DNA of 64,000 nt, taken from Streptomyces omiyaensis (lineage in GTDB: Bacteria; Actinomycetota; Actinomycetes; Streptomycetales; Streptomycetaceae). Each line of letters opens with the position of its first letter. The first letter of the stretch is position 1. Both the position numbers and the translations under genes were made by a program. Shown in pieces: positions 53,621 to 63,140 of the stretch. The stretch is taken from assembly GCF_014650895.1 (NCBI RefSeq), contig NZ_BMVV01000004.1, positions 124,001-188,000 on the forward strand, written 5' to 3'. The notes beneath the pieces were generated by a model that saw nothing but the letters and a program-made list of their open reading frames with translations, was not told where the DNA came from and searched no databases.

Positions 53621-53649
53621 CACCCCCCGAATGTCAACCTACATTGACG
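53617..53649 (+). promoter_or_regulatory. Promoter and TTGAC/GTCAA operator of the HTH-ClpN unit
   Basis: TTGACA (53617-53622) and TACATT (53640-53645) are exactly 17 bp apart, a near-consensus vegetative promoter whose start point falls on or near ATG 53652. Three half-sites overlap it: TTGACA (53617), TGTCAA (53632) and TTGACG (53644). TGTCAA-N6-TTGACG forms a palindrome across the -10 region. The -35 box overlaps the stop codon of the upstream gene. Confidence 0.75.
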
Positions 53650-53651
53650 GC

Positions 53652-53861
53652 ATGACCGATGCGACCGATCTCGCCGCACGGGCGGGCGACCGCGACCCCC
53701 GGGTCGGACTGCGGGCCGTCTCCGCCCTCCGGCGGCTGTTGGAACAACTGGAGGCCGTCCAGGTGCGCAGCGCGCGCAACCAGGGCTGGTCCTGGCAGGA
53801 GATCGCGACCGAGCTGGGCGTCAGCCGGCAGGCCGTCCACAAGAAGTACGGGAGGCAGTGA
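53652..53861 (+). CDS. Small helix-turn-helix regulator (leaderless mRNA likely)
   Basis: Protein of 69 residues: a helical N-terminus (MTDATDLAARAGDRDPRVGL) followed by LLEQLEAVQVRSARNQGWSW and the HTH WQEIATELGVSRQAVHKKYG. ATG 53652 was chosen over ATG 53631 because the promoter at 53617-53645 places transcription start at about 53652, and ATG 53631 lies inside that promoter. Its stop overlaps the next start (TGATG). It probably represses its own promoter; the partner is a Clp N-domain protein. Confidence 0.88.
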   Translation: MTDATDLAARAGDRDPRVGLRAVSALRRLLEQLEAVQVRSARNQGWSWQEIATELGVSRQAVHKKYGRQ

Positions 53862-54403
53862 TGTTCGAACGGTTCACGAAGGCCGCGCGGGCCGTGGTGA
53901 CGGGCGCCGCCGAGCACGCGGAGCGCGACGGCGGCGCGACCGTCACCCCCGAGCACCTGCTGCTGGCCCTGCTCGACCGCGAGGACACCCGCGCGGCGGC
54001 CGCGCTCGGCCGGCTCTGCCCGCCCGGGCGGCGCCCGTCCCTGCTCGCCGCCCTCTCCGACGCCCGCCGCAGGGCCGGACTCTCCCGGGCCGACACGGAG
54101 GCCCTGGCGGACCTCGGCATCGACGTCGGCGCCATCGTCGACCGCGTCGAGGAGACCCACGGGGCCGGAGCCCTCTCCGGCGGGCGCAGGGGCTCCGGCC
54201 GCCGCACCTTCTCCCGCGAGGCGAAGGCCGTGCTGGAGAAGTCGCTCCGGGTGGCGCTGGCCCGCAAGGACCGCGAGATCGGCGACGAGCACCTCCTGCT
54301 CGCCCTCACCGCCACCGGCGGCGTCGTCGCCGAGGCGCTGGCCGACCACGGCGTCACCTACGCGGCCGTCGACGCGGCGCTCGCCGCACCCGCCCCGCTC
54401 TGA
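53861..54403 (+). CDS. Clp N-terminal domain protein without ATPase
   Basis: Protein of 180 residues with two Clp-N repeats: FERFTKAARAVVTGAAEHAE and TPEHLLLALLDRE (about 1-75), then FSREAKAVLEKSLRVALARK and GDEHLLLALTATGG (about 115-160). These are the substrate/adaptor-binding modules of ClpC/ClpA, but no AAA domains follow. It may act as an adaptor or decoy for Clp proteases, or sense clients and signal to the coupled HTH protein. GGAGG is 5 bases before ATG 53861. Confidence 0.92.
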   Translation: MFERFTKAARAVVTGAAEHAERDGGATVTPEHLLLALLDREDTRAAAALGRLCPPGRRPSLLAALSDARRRAGLSRADTEALADLGIDVGAIVDRVEETHGAGALSGGRRGSGRRTFSREAKAVLEKSLRVALARKDREIGDEHLLLALTATGGVVAEALADHGVTYAAVDAALAAPAPL

Positions 54404-54459
54404 GCCCCGCCCGGACGGGCCCCGGGGAACGACTCCGGGGCTCCCGGGCTCCGGGGTCT

Positions 54460-54489
54460 TTTACAGCACTGGTGAGACAGCAATACTGT
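54460..54489 (+). promoter_or_regulatory. Promoter of the MerR gene (18-bp spacer, leaderless start)
   Basis: TTTACA (54460-54465) and TACTGT (54484-54489) with an 18-bp spacer; predicted start point at ATG 54496. ACAGCA occurs twice in direct repeat within the element, and ACAGCAATACTGT is a partial palindrome over the -10. The 92-bp gap before it has only GC-rich CCGGGG repeats. Confidence 0.6.
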
Positions 54490-54495
54490 TGAACC

Positions 54496-55233
54496 ATGGA
54501 GGACGCGAGCGACGAGGGACTGCTGCCCGGCTACACCGTCGACGAGCTGGCCGCGCGGGCCGGTGTCACGGTGCGGACCGTACGGTTCTACGGGACGCGG
54601 GGGCTGCTGGCGCCGCCGGTGATCGGCCCCCGCCGGGTCGGCCGGTACGGTCCCGAACACCTGGCGCGGCTCGCCCTCATCGAGGAGCTCCAGCGGCAGG
54701 GCATGACGCTGGCCGCCATCGAACGGTACCTGGAGCAGCTCCCGCCGGAGCTGAGCGCCCAGGATCTCGCGGTGCACCGGGCGCTGGTGGCGTCCTGGGC
54801 GCCGGAGTCCGCCGAGACCATCACCCGGCGGGAGCTGGAGCGGCGCGCCGGACGGGAGCTGACCGACCGGGACGTCGAACGGCTCGCCGCCATCGGGGTG
54901 TTGGAGGAGACCGGCGACACCGAGGTGTTCCGGCTCGACGGCACCCTGCTGCGGCTGGGCGTCGAACTCCTCGACGTGCCCATCGAGCACGAGACCATCC
55001 TCGCCTCCCGGACGGTGCTCCTGGACCACGCCCGTTCCGCCGCGCAGGAGTTGGCCCGCCTGTTCCAGGAGGAGGTGTGGAACCCGTACCGGGAGAGCGG
55101 GGAGGACCCGGACCACCTGACCGCCATGCGGTCGCTCTCGGCCCACATGCAGCCGATGGTGGTCCAGGCCCTCGTCACCGCCTTTCAGCGCTCCCTGAGC
55201 GAGGAGCTGCGGTCGGCCTTCAGGAGTCCGTGA
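54496..55233 (+). CDS. MerR-family regulator
   Basis: Protein of 245 residues. MerR HTH and wing: YTVDELAARAGVTVRTVRFY and GTRGLLAPPVIGPRRVGRYG (about 13-52), then the dimer helix region. The C-terminal part (about 90-245) is a longer helical effector domain without metal-binding cysteines, so it probably senses an organic ligand. It faces, and by 14 bp overlaps, the fatty-acid-oxidation operon, suggesting control of acyl-CoA metabolism; this is inference. No ribosome site, consistent with a leaderless mRNA. Confidence 0.9.
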   Translation: MEDASDEGLLPGYTVDELAARAGVTVRTVRFYGTRGLLAPPVIGPRRVGRYGPEHLARLALIEELQRQGMTLAAIERYLEQLPPELSAQDLAVHRALVASWAPESAETITRRELERRAGRELTDRDVERLAAIGVLEETGDTEVFRLDGTLLRLGVELLDVPIEHETILASRTVLLDHARSAAQELARLFQEEVWNPYRESGEDPDHLTAMRSLSAHMQPMVVQALVTAFQRSLSEELRSAFRSP

Positions 55234-57394
55234 AGGTCTCGCCGCGCTCGGCCTTCTCCACGAGGAGGGCGGGCGGGGCGAAGCGCTCGCCGTACGCCTC
55301 CGCCAGTTCGCGGGCGCGGGCCGTGAAGCCGGCCACGCCGCCCTCGTACCCGTTGATGTACTGGAGGACGCCGCCGGTCCAGGCGGGGAAGCCGATGCCC
55401 ATGATGGAGCCGATGTTGGCGTCGGCGACCGAGGTCAGGACGCCCTCCTCCAGGAGGCGGACGGTGTCCAGGGCCTCGGAGAAGAGCATCCGCTCCTGCA
55501 TGTCGCGGAAGGGGATCTCGTACCCCGGCCTGGTGAAGTGCTCGCGCAGGCCCGGCCAGAGCCTGCCGCGCCTGCCCGACTCGTCGTAGTCGTAGAAGCC
55601 GGCGCCGCCGCTGCGGCCGGGGCGGCCGAACTCGTCGACCATGCGGTCGATGACGATCTCGCCCGGGTGGGTGACCCAGGTGCCGCCCTCCTCCTCGACC
55701 GCCTTCTTCGTCTCGTTGCGGATCTTGCGCGGGAGGGTGAGGGTCAGCTCGTCCATGAGCGAGAGGACCTTCGCCGGGTAGCCGGCCTGGGCGGCGGCCT
55801 GCTCGACGGAGGCCGGCTCGACGCCCTCGCCGACCATCGCGACGCCCTCGTTGATGAAGTGGCCGATGACGCGGGAGGTGAAGAAGCCGCGCGAGTCGTT
55901 GACGACGATCGGCGTCTTGTTGATCTGGCGGACCAGGTCGAAGGCGCGGGCCAGGGCCTCGTCTCCGGTGCGCTCGCCCTTGATGATCTCGACCAGTGGC
56001 ATCTTGTCCACCGGGGAGAAGAAGTGCAGGCCGATGAAGTCGGCCTGGCGCTCGACGCCTTCGGCGAGGACGGTGATCGGGAGGGTGGAGGTGTTGGAGC
56101 AGAGCAGCGCGTCGGGGCCCACGACGTGCTGGATCTCCTGGAACACCTTGTGCTTGAGCGCCGTGTCCTCGAAGACGGCCTCGATGACCGCGTCGCAGCC
56201 GGCCAGCGCCTGCGGGTCGGCGGTCGGGGTGATCCGGGCGAGGAGGGCGTCGGCCTTCTCCTGCGTGGTGCGGCCCCGGGCGACGGCCTTGGCGCAGAGC
56301 TTCTCCGAGTAGCCCTTGCCCTTGGCGGCGGCCTCGTCGGTGACGTCCTTGAGGACGACCTCGATGCCGGCGCGGGCGCAGGAGTAGGCGATGCCGGCGC
56401 CCATCATGCCGGCGCCGAGCACGGCGACCTTGCGGACCTGGCGCTTCTCGACGCCCTTGGGGCGGCTGGCGCCGGAGTTGACGGCCTGGAGGTCGAAGAA
56501 GAACGCCTGGATCATGTTCTTCGCCGTCCGGCCGGTGACCAGCTCGGTGAAGTAGCGGGACTCGATGGTCAGGGCGGTCTCGAAGTCGACCTGGGAGCCC
56601 TCGACGGCGGCGGCCATGATGTTGCGCGGGGCCGGATAGGGCGCGCCGGCCAGCTGCTTGCGCAGGTTGGCGGGGAAGGCCGGCAGGTTGGCCGCGAACT
56701 TCGGGTTCGACGGGGTGCCGCCGGGGATGCGGTGGCCGGGGAGGTCCCAGGGCTGGGCCGACTCGGGGTGGGTGTCGATGAAGGCGATGGCCTTGGCCAT
56801 CATCTCCTCGGCGGTGACCGCCACTTCGTGGACGAGGCCGTTGTCGAGGGCGCGTCCGGGGGTGTACTGGGTGCCCTGGAGGAGGACCTTCAGCAGCGCG
56901 TCGGTGATGCCCATGAGGCGGACGGTGCGGGCGACGCCGCCACCGCCGGGGAGCAGGCCGAGGGTGACCTCGGGCAGGCCGATCTTGGAGCCGGGCGCGT
57001 CGAGCGCGATCCGGTGGTGGGAGGCGAGCGCGATCTCGTAACCTCCGCCCAGGGCCGCGCCGTTGATCGCCGCGACGACCGGCTTGCCGAGGGTCTCGAT
57101 GCGGCGCAGGGCGCGCTTCATGTCCATCGCGGCGTCGAAGATGGGCCGGGCGTGCTCGGGGCCCGCCTGGATCATGTCCTTGAGGTCGCCGCCGGCGAAG
57201 AAGGTCTTCTTCGCGGAGGTGTAGATGATGCCCCGGACGGAGTCCTTCTCGGCCTCCAGGCGGTCGGCGACCGCCGTGATCGACGCCCGGAACGCCTGGT
57301 TCATGGTGTTGGCGGACTGGTTCGGGTCGTCGAGGACGAGGGTGACGATCCCCGTGTCGTCCTGCTCCCAGCGGATGGTGGTGCTCTCGCTCAT
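55220..57394 (-). CDS. fadB: Multifunctional 3-hydroxyacyl-CoA dehydrogenase/enoyl-CoA hydratase
   Basis: Protein of 724 residues. The N-terminal crotonase domain (about 1-200) has INGAALGGGYEIALASHHRI. The HAD domain starts with the NAD loop VAVLGAGMMGAGIAYSCARA (about 325-345), then SNTSTLPI and HFFSPVDKMPLVEIIKGERT (catalytic His). C-terminal 3HCDH domains follow. It performs hydration and NAD-dependent oxidation of the beta-oxidation cycle. GGAGAAG precedes ATG 57394. It lies 39 bp after the thiolase gene, forming the classic FadBA pair. Confidence 0.95.
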   Translation of the reverse strand: MSESTTIRWEQDDTGIVTLVLDDPNQSANTMNQAFRASITAVADRLEAEKDSVRGIIYTSAKKTFFAGGDLKDMIQAGPEHARPIFDAAMDMKRALRRIETLGKPVVAAINGAALGGGYEIALASHHRIALDAPGSKIGLPEVTLGLLPGGGGVARTVRLMGITDALLKVLLQGTQYTPGRALDNGLVHEVAVTAEEMMAKAIAFIDTHPESAQPWDLPGHRIPGGTPSNPKFAANLPAFPANLRKQLAGAPYPAPRNIMAAAVEGSQVDFETALTIESRYFTELVTGRTAKNMIQAFFFDLQAVNSGASRPKGVEKRQVRKVAVLGAGMMGAGIAYSCARAGIEVVLKDVTDEAAAKGKGYSEKLCAKAVARGRTTQEKADALLARITPTADPQALAGCDAVIEAVFEDTALKHKVFQEIQHVVGPDALLCSNTSTLPITVLAEGVERQADFIGLHFFSPVDKMPLVEIIKGERTGDEALARAFDLVRQINKTPIVVNDSRGFFTSRVIGHFINEGVAMVGEGVEPASVEQAAAQAGYPAKVLSLMDELTLTLPRKIRNETKKAVEEEGGTWVTHPGEIVIDRMVDEFGRPGRSGGAGFYDYDESGRRGRLWPGLREHFTRPGYEIPFRDMQERMLFSEALDTVRLLEEGVLTSVADANIGSIMGIGFPAWTGGVLQYINGYEGGVAGFTARARELAEAYGERFAPPALLVEKAERGETFTDS

Positions 57395-57433
57395 GACTGA
57401 TGCTTCTCCGGTTGAGGGGTGCGGACGGGGAGG

Positions 57434-58648
<1,215 letters not shown>

Positions 58649-58697
58649 GGGAAGCCTTTCGCGGTGAGGGTTTCTGACGATGCCGGGAGGGCTGCGG

Positions 58698-59849
58698 TCA
58701 GCCGAGGAGGGAGCGGCCGATGATCTCCTTCATGATCTCCGTCGTGCCGCCGTAGATGGTCTGGATGCGGCCGTCGGTGAAGGCGCGGGCGACCGGGAAT
58801 TCGCTCATGTAGCCGTATCCGCCGTGCAGTTGCAGGCACCGGTCGGCGACCCGCTTCTGGAGCTCGGTCGCCCACCACTTGGCCATCGAGGCGTTGACCG
58901 GGTCGAGCCCGAGCCCGGTCGGATCGGCGTGCTCGGCGATGCAGCGGTCGACGAAGGTGCGGGTGACCGCGCACTCGGTGGCCATCTCCGCGATCTCGAA
59001 GCGCACGTGCTGGAGCTTGGCGAGCGGCCGGCCGAAGGCCTCGCGCTCCTTGACGTAGCGGGTGGTGAGCTCCAGGAGGTGTTCGGCGCCGGCGATCCCG
59101 GCGACCGCGATGGCCAGGCGCTCCTGCGCGAGGTTGGTCATCAGGTGGACGAAGGCGCCGTTGAGCTCGCCCAGGAGGTTCTCCTTGGGGACGCGGACGT
59201 CGGTGAAGAAGAGCTCGGCGGTGTCCTGGGACTTCTGGCCGATCTTGTCGAGGTTGCGGCCGCGCTCGAAGCCCTCCATGCCGCGCTCGACGACGAGGAG
59301 GGAGAGGCCGTGGGCGCCGCCCTCGGGGGTGGTCCTCGCGACGACGATCACCAGGTCGGCGAGGATGCCGTTGGAGATGAAGGTCTTGGAGCCGTTGAGG
59401 ATCCAGTGGTCGCCGTGGTCCTCGGCGGTGGTGCGGATGCCCTGGAGGTCGGAGCCGGCGCCGGGTTCGGTCATCGCGATCGCGGTGACGATCTCGCCCG
59501 AGCAGAAGCCGGGCAGCCAGCGCCGCCGCTGCTCCTCGGTGGCGAGCTTGGTGAGGTAGGGCCCGATGATGTCGTTGTGCAGCCCGATGGCGAGACCCGG
59601 CGCGGCCGCCCTGGTGAACTCCTCGGCGAGGACGGAGGCGTACCGGAAGTCGGGGTTGCCCCCGCCGCCGTGCTCCTCCTCGACGGCGAGGCCGAGCAGG
59701 CCCTGCCGGCCGGCGGCGAGCCAGGCCTCGCGGGAGACGATGCCGTCCTTCTCCCACTGCGCGTAGTGGGGCAGCACCTCCTTCTCCAGGAAGGTGCGGA
59801 CGACCGCACGGAAGGCTTCGTGGTCCTCGGTGTAGAGCGTGCGCTTCAT
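58698..59849 (-). CDS. Acyl-CoA dehydrogenase
   Basis: Protein of 383 residues. Family signatures are [20 protein letters not shown] (about 123-142) and the C-terminal [20 protein letters not shown] then [17 protein letters not shown]. It oxidises acyl-CoA to enoyl-CoA with FAD. The ATG overlaps the CoA-transferase stop (ATGA). In this operon it provides the first oxidation for FadB and FadA. Substrate chain length is not evident. Confidence 0.95.
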   Translation of the reverse strand: MKRTLYTEDHEAFRAVVRTFLEKEVLPHYAQWEKDGIVSREAWLAAGRQGLLGLAVEEEHGGGGNPDFRYASVLAEEFTRAAAPGLAIGLHNDIIGPYLTKLATEEQRRRWLPGFCSGEIVTAIAMTEPGAGSDLQGIRTTAEDHGDHWILNGSKTFISNGILADLVIVVARTTPEGGAHGLSLLVVERGMEGFERGRNLDKIGQKSQDTAELFFTDVRVPKENLLGELNGAFVHLMTNLAQERLAIAVAGIAGAEHLLELTTRYVKEREAFGRPLAKLQHVRFEIAEMATECAVTRTFVDRCIAEHADPTGLGLDPVNASMAKWWATELQKRVADRCLQLHGGYGYMSEFPVARAFTDGRIQTIYGGTTEIMKEIIGRSLLG

Positions 59850-61075
59850 GCGGTCTTCGACTCCTGGGTGTGCAGGGCGGGGACGGCCCAGTCGCGGGCC
59901 ACCTCGGCGGTGTCGGCGCCGGGCGGGACGGGACCGGTACGGAGCGTGCCGGGGGTGGCGGAGAAGCGGGGCGCGGGCGCCGGCTGGACCAGTCCGCCGT
60001 GCTCGGCGAAGGTGCCGCGGGCGGCCAGGTGGGGATGGGCGGGGGCCTCGCGGAGCGAGAGGACGGGGGCGACGCAGGCGTCGGTGCCCTCGAAGACCTC
60101 GCTCCACTCGGCCCGGGTGCGGCTCCGGAAGCGCGCGGCGACGGCGGCGCGCAGCTCGGGCCAGCGGGCGAGGTCGCGGCGGAGCGCGGTGGCGTCGGCG
60201 GCGGACCCCTCGGGGCTTCCGTCCGGGCTTCCGGTGGGGCTTCCGTCCGGGCTTCCGCCGGGGCCTCCGGGGGCCCCGGCGAGGCCGAGGAGGCGGGCGA
60301 ACTCGTCGTAGAAGCGCTCCTCCAGGGCGCCGACGGCCATGTGGCCGCCGTCGGAGGTCTCGTAGACCCCGTAGAAGGGGCAGCCGCCGTCGAGGAGGTT
60401 CACCCCCCGCCGGTCCTGCCAGCCGCCGGCCGCGACCATGGCGTGGATCATGGTGGTGAGGTGGGCGGTGCCGTCCACGATGGCGGCGTCGACGACCTGG
60501 CCCTCGCCGTGGGCGCGGGCGTGCTGGAGGGCGGCGAGGACGCCGATGACCAGGTAGAGGGAGCCGCCCGCGTAGTCGCCGACCAGGTTGGCGGGGATGA
60601 CCGGCGGTCCGTCGGGGTCGGGGCCGATCATGCCGAGGGCGCCGGTGACGGCGATGTACCCGATGTCGTGGCCGGCGGTGCGGGCGAGCGGTCCGTCCTG
60701 GCCCCAGCCGGTCATCCGGCCGTAGACGAGCCGGGGGTTGCGGGCGAGGCATTCCCCGGGGCCGACGCCGAGGCGCTCGGCGACGCCGGGGCGGTACCCC
60801 TCGATCAGCACGTCGGCGCGGGCGGCCAGGTCGAGGACGGCGGCGGGTCCCCCGGGCGTCTTGAGGTCGAGGAGTACCGAGCGCTTGTTGCGGTTGGTGA
60901 GGTCCTTGGCCGGGTCGATGCCGATCCCGGCGCCGCCGGGGCGGTCGACGCGGACGACGTCGGCGCCGAGGTCGCCGAGGAGCATGGCGGCGAAGGGCCC
61001 GGGGCCGATGCCGGCGAGTTCCACGACCCGGACCCCGGCGAGCGGGCCGGTCCGCTCGGTCTGCCTCGTACCCAT
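59846..61075 (-). CDS. CaiB/BaiF family CoA transferase
   Basis: Protein of 409 residues. It starts MGTRQTERTGPLAGVRVVEL then AGIGPGPFAAMLLGDLGADV, the standard family III opening. NRNKRSVLLDLK and the catalytic Asp segment NLVGDYAGGSLYL follow. A low-complexity insert (about 269-289) of Gly-Ser-Pro repeats interrupts the C-terminal part. Relatives move CoA between acids, or are alpha-methylacyl-CoA racemases. First gene of the fatty-acid-oxidation operon; an elaborate palindrome region lies upstream. Confidence 0.92.
   Translation of the reverse strand: MGTRQTERTGPLAGVRVVELAGIGPGPFAAMLLGDLGADVVRVDRPGGAGIGIDPAKDLTNRNKRSVLLDLKTPGGPAAVLDLAARADVLIEGYRPGVAERLGVGPGECLARNPRLVYGRMTGWGQDGPLARTAGHDIGYIAVTGALGMIGPDPDGPPVIPANLVGDYAGGSLYLVIGVLAALQHARAHGEGQVVDAAIVDGTAHLTTMIHAMVAAGGWQDRRGVNLLDGGCPFYGVYETSDGGHMAVGALEERFYDEFARLLGLAGAPGGPGGSPDGSPTGSPDGSPEGSAADATALRRDLARWPELRAAVAARFRSRTRAEWSEVFEGTDACVAPVLSLREAPAHPHLAARGTFAEHGGLVQPAPAPRFSATPGTLRTGPVPPGADTAEVARDWAVPALHTQESKTA
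60210..60269 (-). repeat. In-frame 12-base repeats inside the CoA-transferase gene
   Basis: Four to five imperfect copies of a 12-base unit around CGGGCTTCCGT encode GSPDGSPTGSPDGSPEGS. The unit keeps the reading frame, so copy number can vary without loss of the protein. Confidence 0.8.
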
Positions 61076-61090
61076 CGAGCCCCCAGACGT

Positions 61091-61171
61091 GTGTGACACC
61101 AATGATGTAACACCGGAGATGCTAGGAACGTGTTCCACTCGGCACAAGCCCCCCGGCCGAGCAAGCGCTTG
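61091..61171. promoter_or_regulatory. Three palindromes in the divergent CoA-transferase / enoyl-reductase promoter region
   Basis: Within 187 bp between divergent genes are: GTGTGACA-N7-TGTAACAC (61091-61113, 7 of 8 arm positions match), the perfect GGAACGTGTTCC (61125-61136), and the perfect CAAGCGCTTG (61162-61171). Their spacing suggests binding sites for one or more dimeric repressors. I could not place the -35 and -10 boxes with confidence. Confidence 0.6.
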
Positions 61172-61262
61172 GAAATTCGACGGGCCGCCCGGGTCCGCTA
61201 TCCTCCGCCGACGGCGTGACGACACGGCGGGACGCCGACCGGACGACGGGAGTGGGGGCTCG

Positions 61263-62480
61263 ATGGAGACAGGGGCGGACGCGGGGCGGGACACCGGCGG
61301 GGACGCCGGAGCGCGCCCGTACGACGTGGTCCTCTACGGGGCGACCGGGTTCGTGGGCGAGCTCACCGCGGAGTACCTGGCCGCGCACGCCCCCGCCGGA
61401 TTGAGCTGGGCCCTCGCCGGGCGCTCGGCCGCGCGGCTGGCGGCGCTGCGGGACCGGCTCGCCGCGGACCGGCCGCACCTCGCCGGCCTGCCGCTGCTGG
61501 TCGCCGACTCCGGCGACACCGCCTCCCTGCGCACGCTCGCCCGGTCGGCCCGGGTGGTGGCCTCCACCGTCGGACCGTACGTCTGGTACGGGGAGGGGCT
61601 CGTCGCCGCCTGCGCGGACGCCGGCACCGACTACCTCGACCTGACCGGCGAGGCCGAGTTCGTCGACCTCGTGTACGTCCGCCACGACGCCCGCGCCCGG
61701 GAGACCGGCGCGCGGCTCGTGCACGCCTGCGGCTTCGACTCCGTCCCGCACGACCTCGGCGTGCTCTTCACCGTCCAGCAGCTGCCGGAGGGCGTGCCGC
61801 TGCGGATCGACGGCTTCGTGCGGGCCGGCGCCGTCTTCTCCGGCGGCACCTTCGCCTCCGCGCTGACCGCCTTCGGGCGCGGGCGGGAGATGCTGCGGGC
61901 CGCCCGTGAACGCCGCCTGCACGCGCCCCGGCTGGTGGGCCGCCGGGCCCACGCGCCGCTGGGCGCGCCCCGGTTCAGCACCGAGACGGGCACCTGGGCG
62001 CTGCCGCTGCCCACCCTCGACCCCCAGGTGGTCGCCCGCTCGGCCGCCGCGCTGGAGCGGTACGGTCCCGACTTCCGCTACCGCCACTACGCCTCGGTGA
62101 AGACGCTCCCCATGGCGCTCGGCGGCACGGCGGCGATCGGCGCCGCCGTCGCCGCGGCCCAGCTCCCGCCCGCGCGACGGTGTCTGATGGACCGTTACCG
62201 GGCGGGCTCGGGCCCGTCCGCCGAGCGGCGCGCCCGCAGCTGGTTCACGGTCCGCTTCGTCGGCGAGGGCGGTGGACGCCGGGTCCTCACCGAGGTGTCG
62301 GGCGGCGACCCCGGATACGACGAGACGGCGAAGATGCTCGCCGAGTCGGCGCTCTGCCTCGCCCTGGACCCGCTGCCGAGGACGGCGGGCCAGGTCACGA
62401 CGGCGGTGGCGATGGGCGACGCGCTCATCACCCGGCTGCGGGCGGCGGGCCTGCGCTTCCGGGTGGCGCACACGGGGTAG
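61263..62480 (+). CDS. Saccharopine dehydrogenase family protein (trans-acting enoyl reductase-like)
   Basis: Protein of 405 residues. The Rossmann loop is VVLYGATGFVGELTAEYLAA (about 22-41), then RVVASTVGPYVWYGEGLVAA, DLTGEAEFVD and HACGFDSVPHDLGVLF. This pattern matches mycobacterial trans-acting enoyl reductases used in phthiocerol and glycolipid synthesis rather than true saccharopine dehydrogenases. Divergent from the fatty-acid-oxidation operon, suggesting a lipid substrate. ATG 61263; the first 18 residues are Gly/Asp/Ala-rich. Confidence 0.88.
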   Translation: METGADAGRDTGGDAGARPYDVVLYGATGFVGELTAEYLAAHAPAGLSWALAGRSAARLAALRDRLAADRPHLAGLPLLVADSGDTASLRTLARSARVVASTVGPYVWYGEGLVAACADAGTDYLDLTGEAEFVDLVYVRHDARARETGARLVHACGFDSVPHDLGVLFTVQQLPEGVPLRIDGFVRAGAVFSGGTFASALTAFGRGREMLRAARERRLHAPRLVGRRAHAPLGAPRFSTETGTWALPLPTLDPQVVARSAAALERYGPDFRYRHYASVKTLPMALGGTAAIGAAVAAAQLPPARRCLMDRYRAGSGPSAERRARSWFTVRFVGEGGGRRVLTEVSGGDPGYDETAKMLAESALCLALDPLPRTAGQVTTAVAMGDALITRLRAAGLRFRVAHTG

Positions 62481-62493
62481 GGGCGGCCGCGGC

Positions 62494-62925
62494 TCACCAG
62501 CCGACCATGTCGGGGGCGGTGTGGTCGGTCACCACCGCGTCCATCTCGACCTCGACCAGCCACTGGGGGTCGATGAACCGGGACACCTCGACGAAGGTGC
62601 AGGCGGGACGGACGGCGGCGAACCGCTCGCCGTGGGCGCGGGCGGCCTCGCGCCAGGTGGTGGCGTCGGTGAGCATGACCCGGGTGCGGACGACGTCCTC
62701 CAGACGGGCGCCCGCCTCGCGGAGGGCGGCCTCGGCGATGTCCAGACATCGCACGGTCTGGGCGTGGACGTCGCCGGGTGCGGTGGTGGTGCCGTCGGGC
62801 GCGATCGGCGCCGTGCCGGCGACGGAGACGTACGGTCCGGTCCGGACCGCCCGGGAGAAGCCGATCTCCGGTTCGAGCGGAGAGCCGGAGGAGACGAGCC
62901 GTCGGGGCGTGGTGTGCAGGTCCAT
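62494..62925 (-). CDS. RidA family protein
   Basis: Protein of 143 residues of the YjgF/RidA fold: IGFSRAVRTGPYVSVAGTAP, RCLDIAEAALREAGARLEDV, RVMLTDATTWREAARAHGER, and the closing RPACTFVEVSRFIDPQWLVE. In canonical RidA this last block provides the Arg that hydrolyses enamines and imines; here RPACTFVEV keeps an Arg at that site. GGAAGGATGAGC precedes ATG 62925. Convergent with the enoyl reductase gene, 13-bp gap. Confidence 0.9.
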   Translation of the reverse strand: MDLHTTPRRLVSSGSPLEPEIGFSRAVRTGPYVSVAGTAPIAPDGTTTAPGDVHAQTVRCLDIAEAALREAGARLEDVVRTRVMLTDATTWREAARAHGERFAAVRPACTFVEVSRFIDPQWLVEVEMDAVVTDHTAPDMVGW

Positions 62926-63001
62926 CCGCTCATCCTTCCCACCCCGCGCACCGGTCAAAGCCGGAGCGGGACGGTGGAGCGGCGCGGGGCGGCGCGGCGG
63001 T

Positions 63002-63106
63002 GCGGCCGGGCGGTGGAGCGTGGCGGCCGGGCGGTGGCGCGGGGCGCGGCGGCGCGGGGCGCGGCGGCGCGGCCGGGCGGTGGCGCGGGGCGCGGCGGCG
63101 CGGGGC
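63002..63106. repeat. 46-bp-period GC-rich tandem repeat
   Basis: A 38-bp block starting GCGGCCGGGCGGTGGCGCGG occurs identically at 63023-63060 and 63069-63106, with a partial copy at 63002. The whole region from about 62970 is made of GGCGCG/GGGCGG units. No gene is supported here. Confidence 0.8.
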
Positions 63107-63140
63107 CCGAAGGCGTGGCCTCAGGCGCCCATGAACCGGA

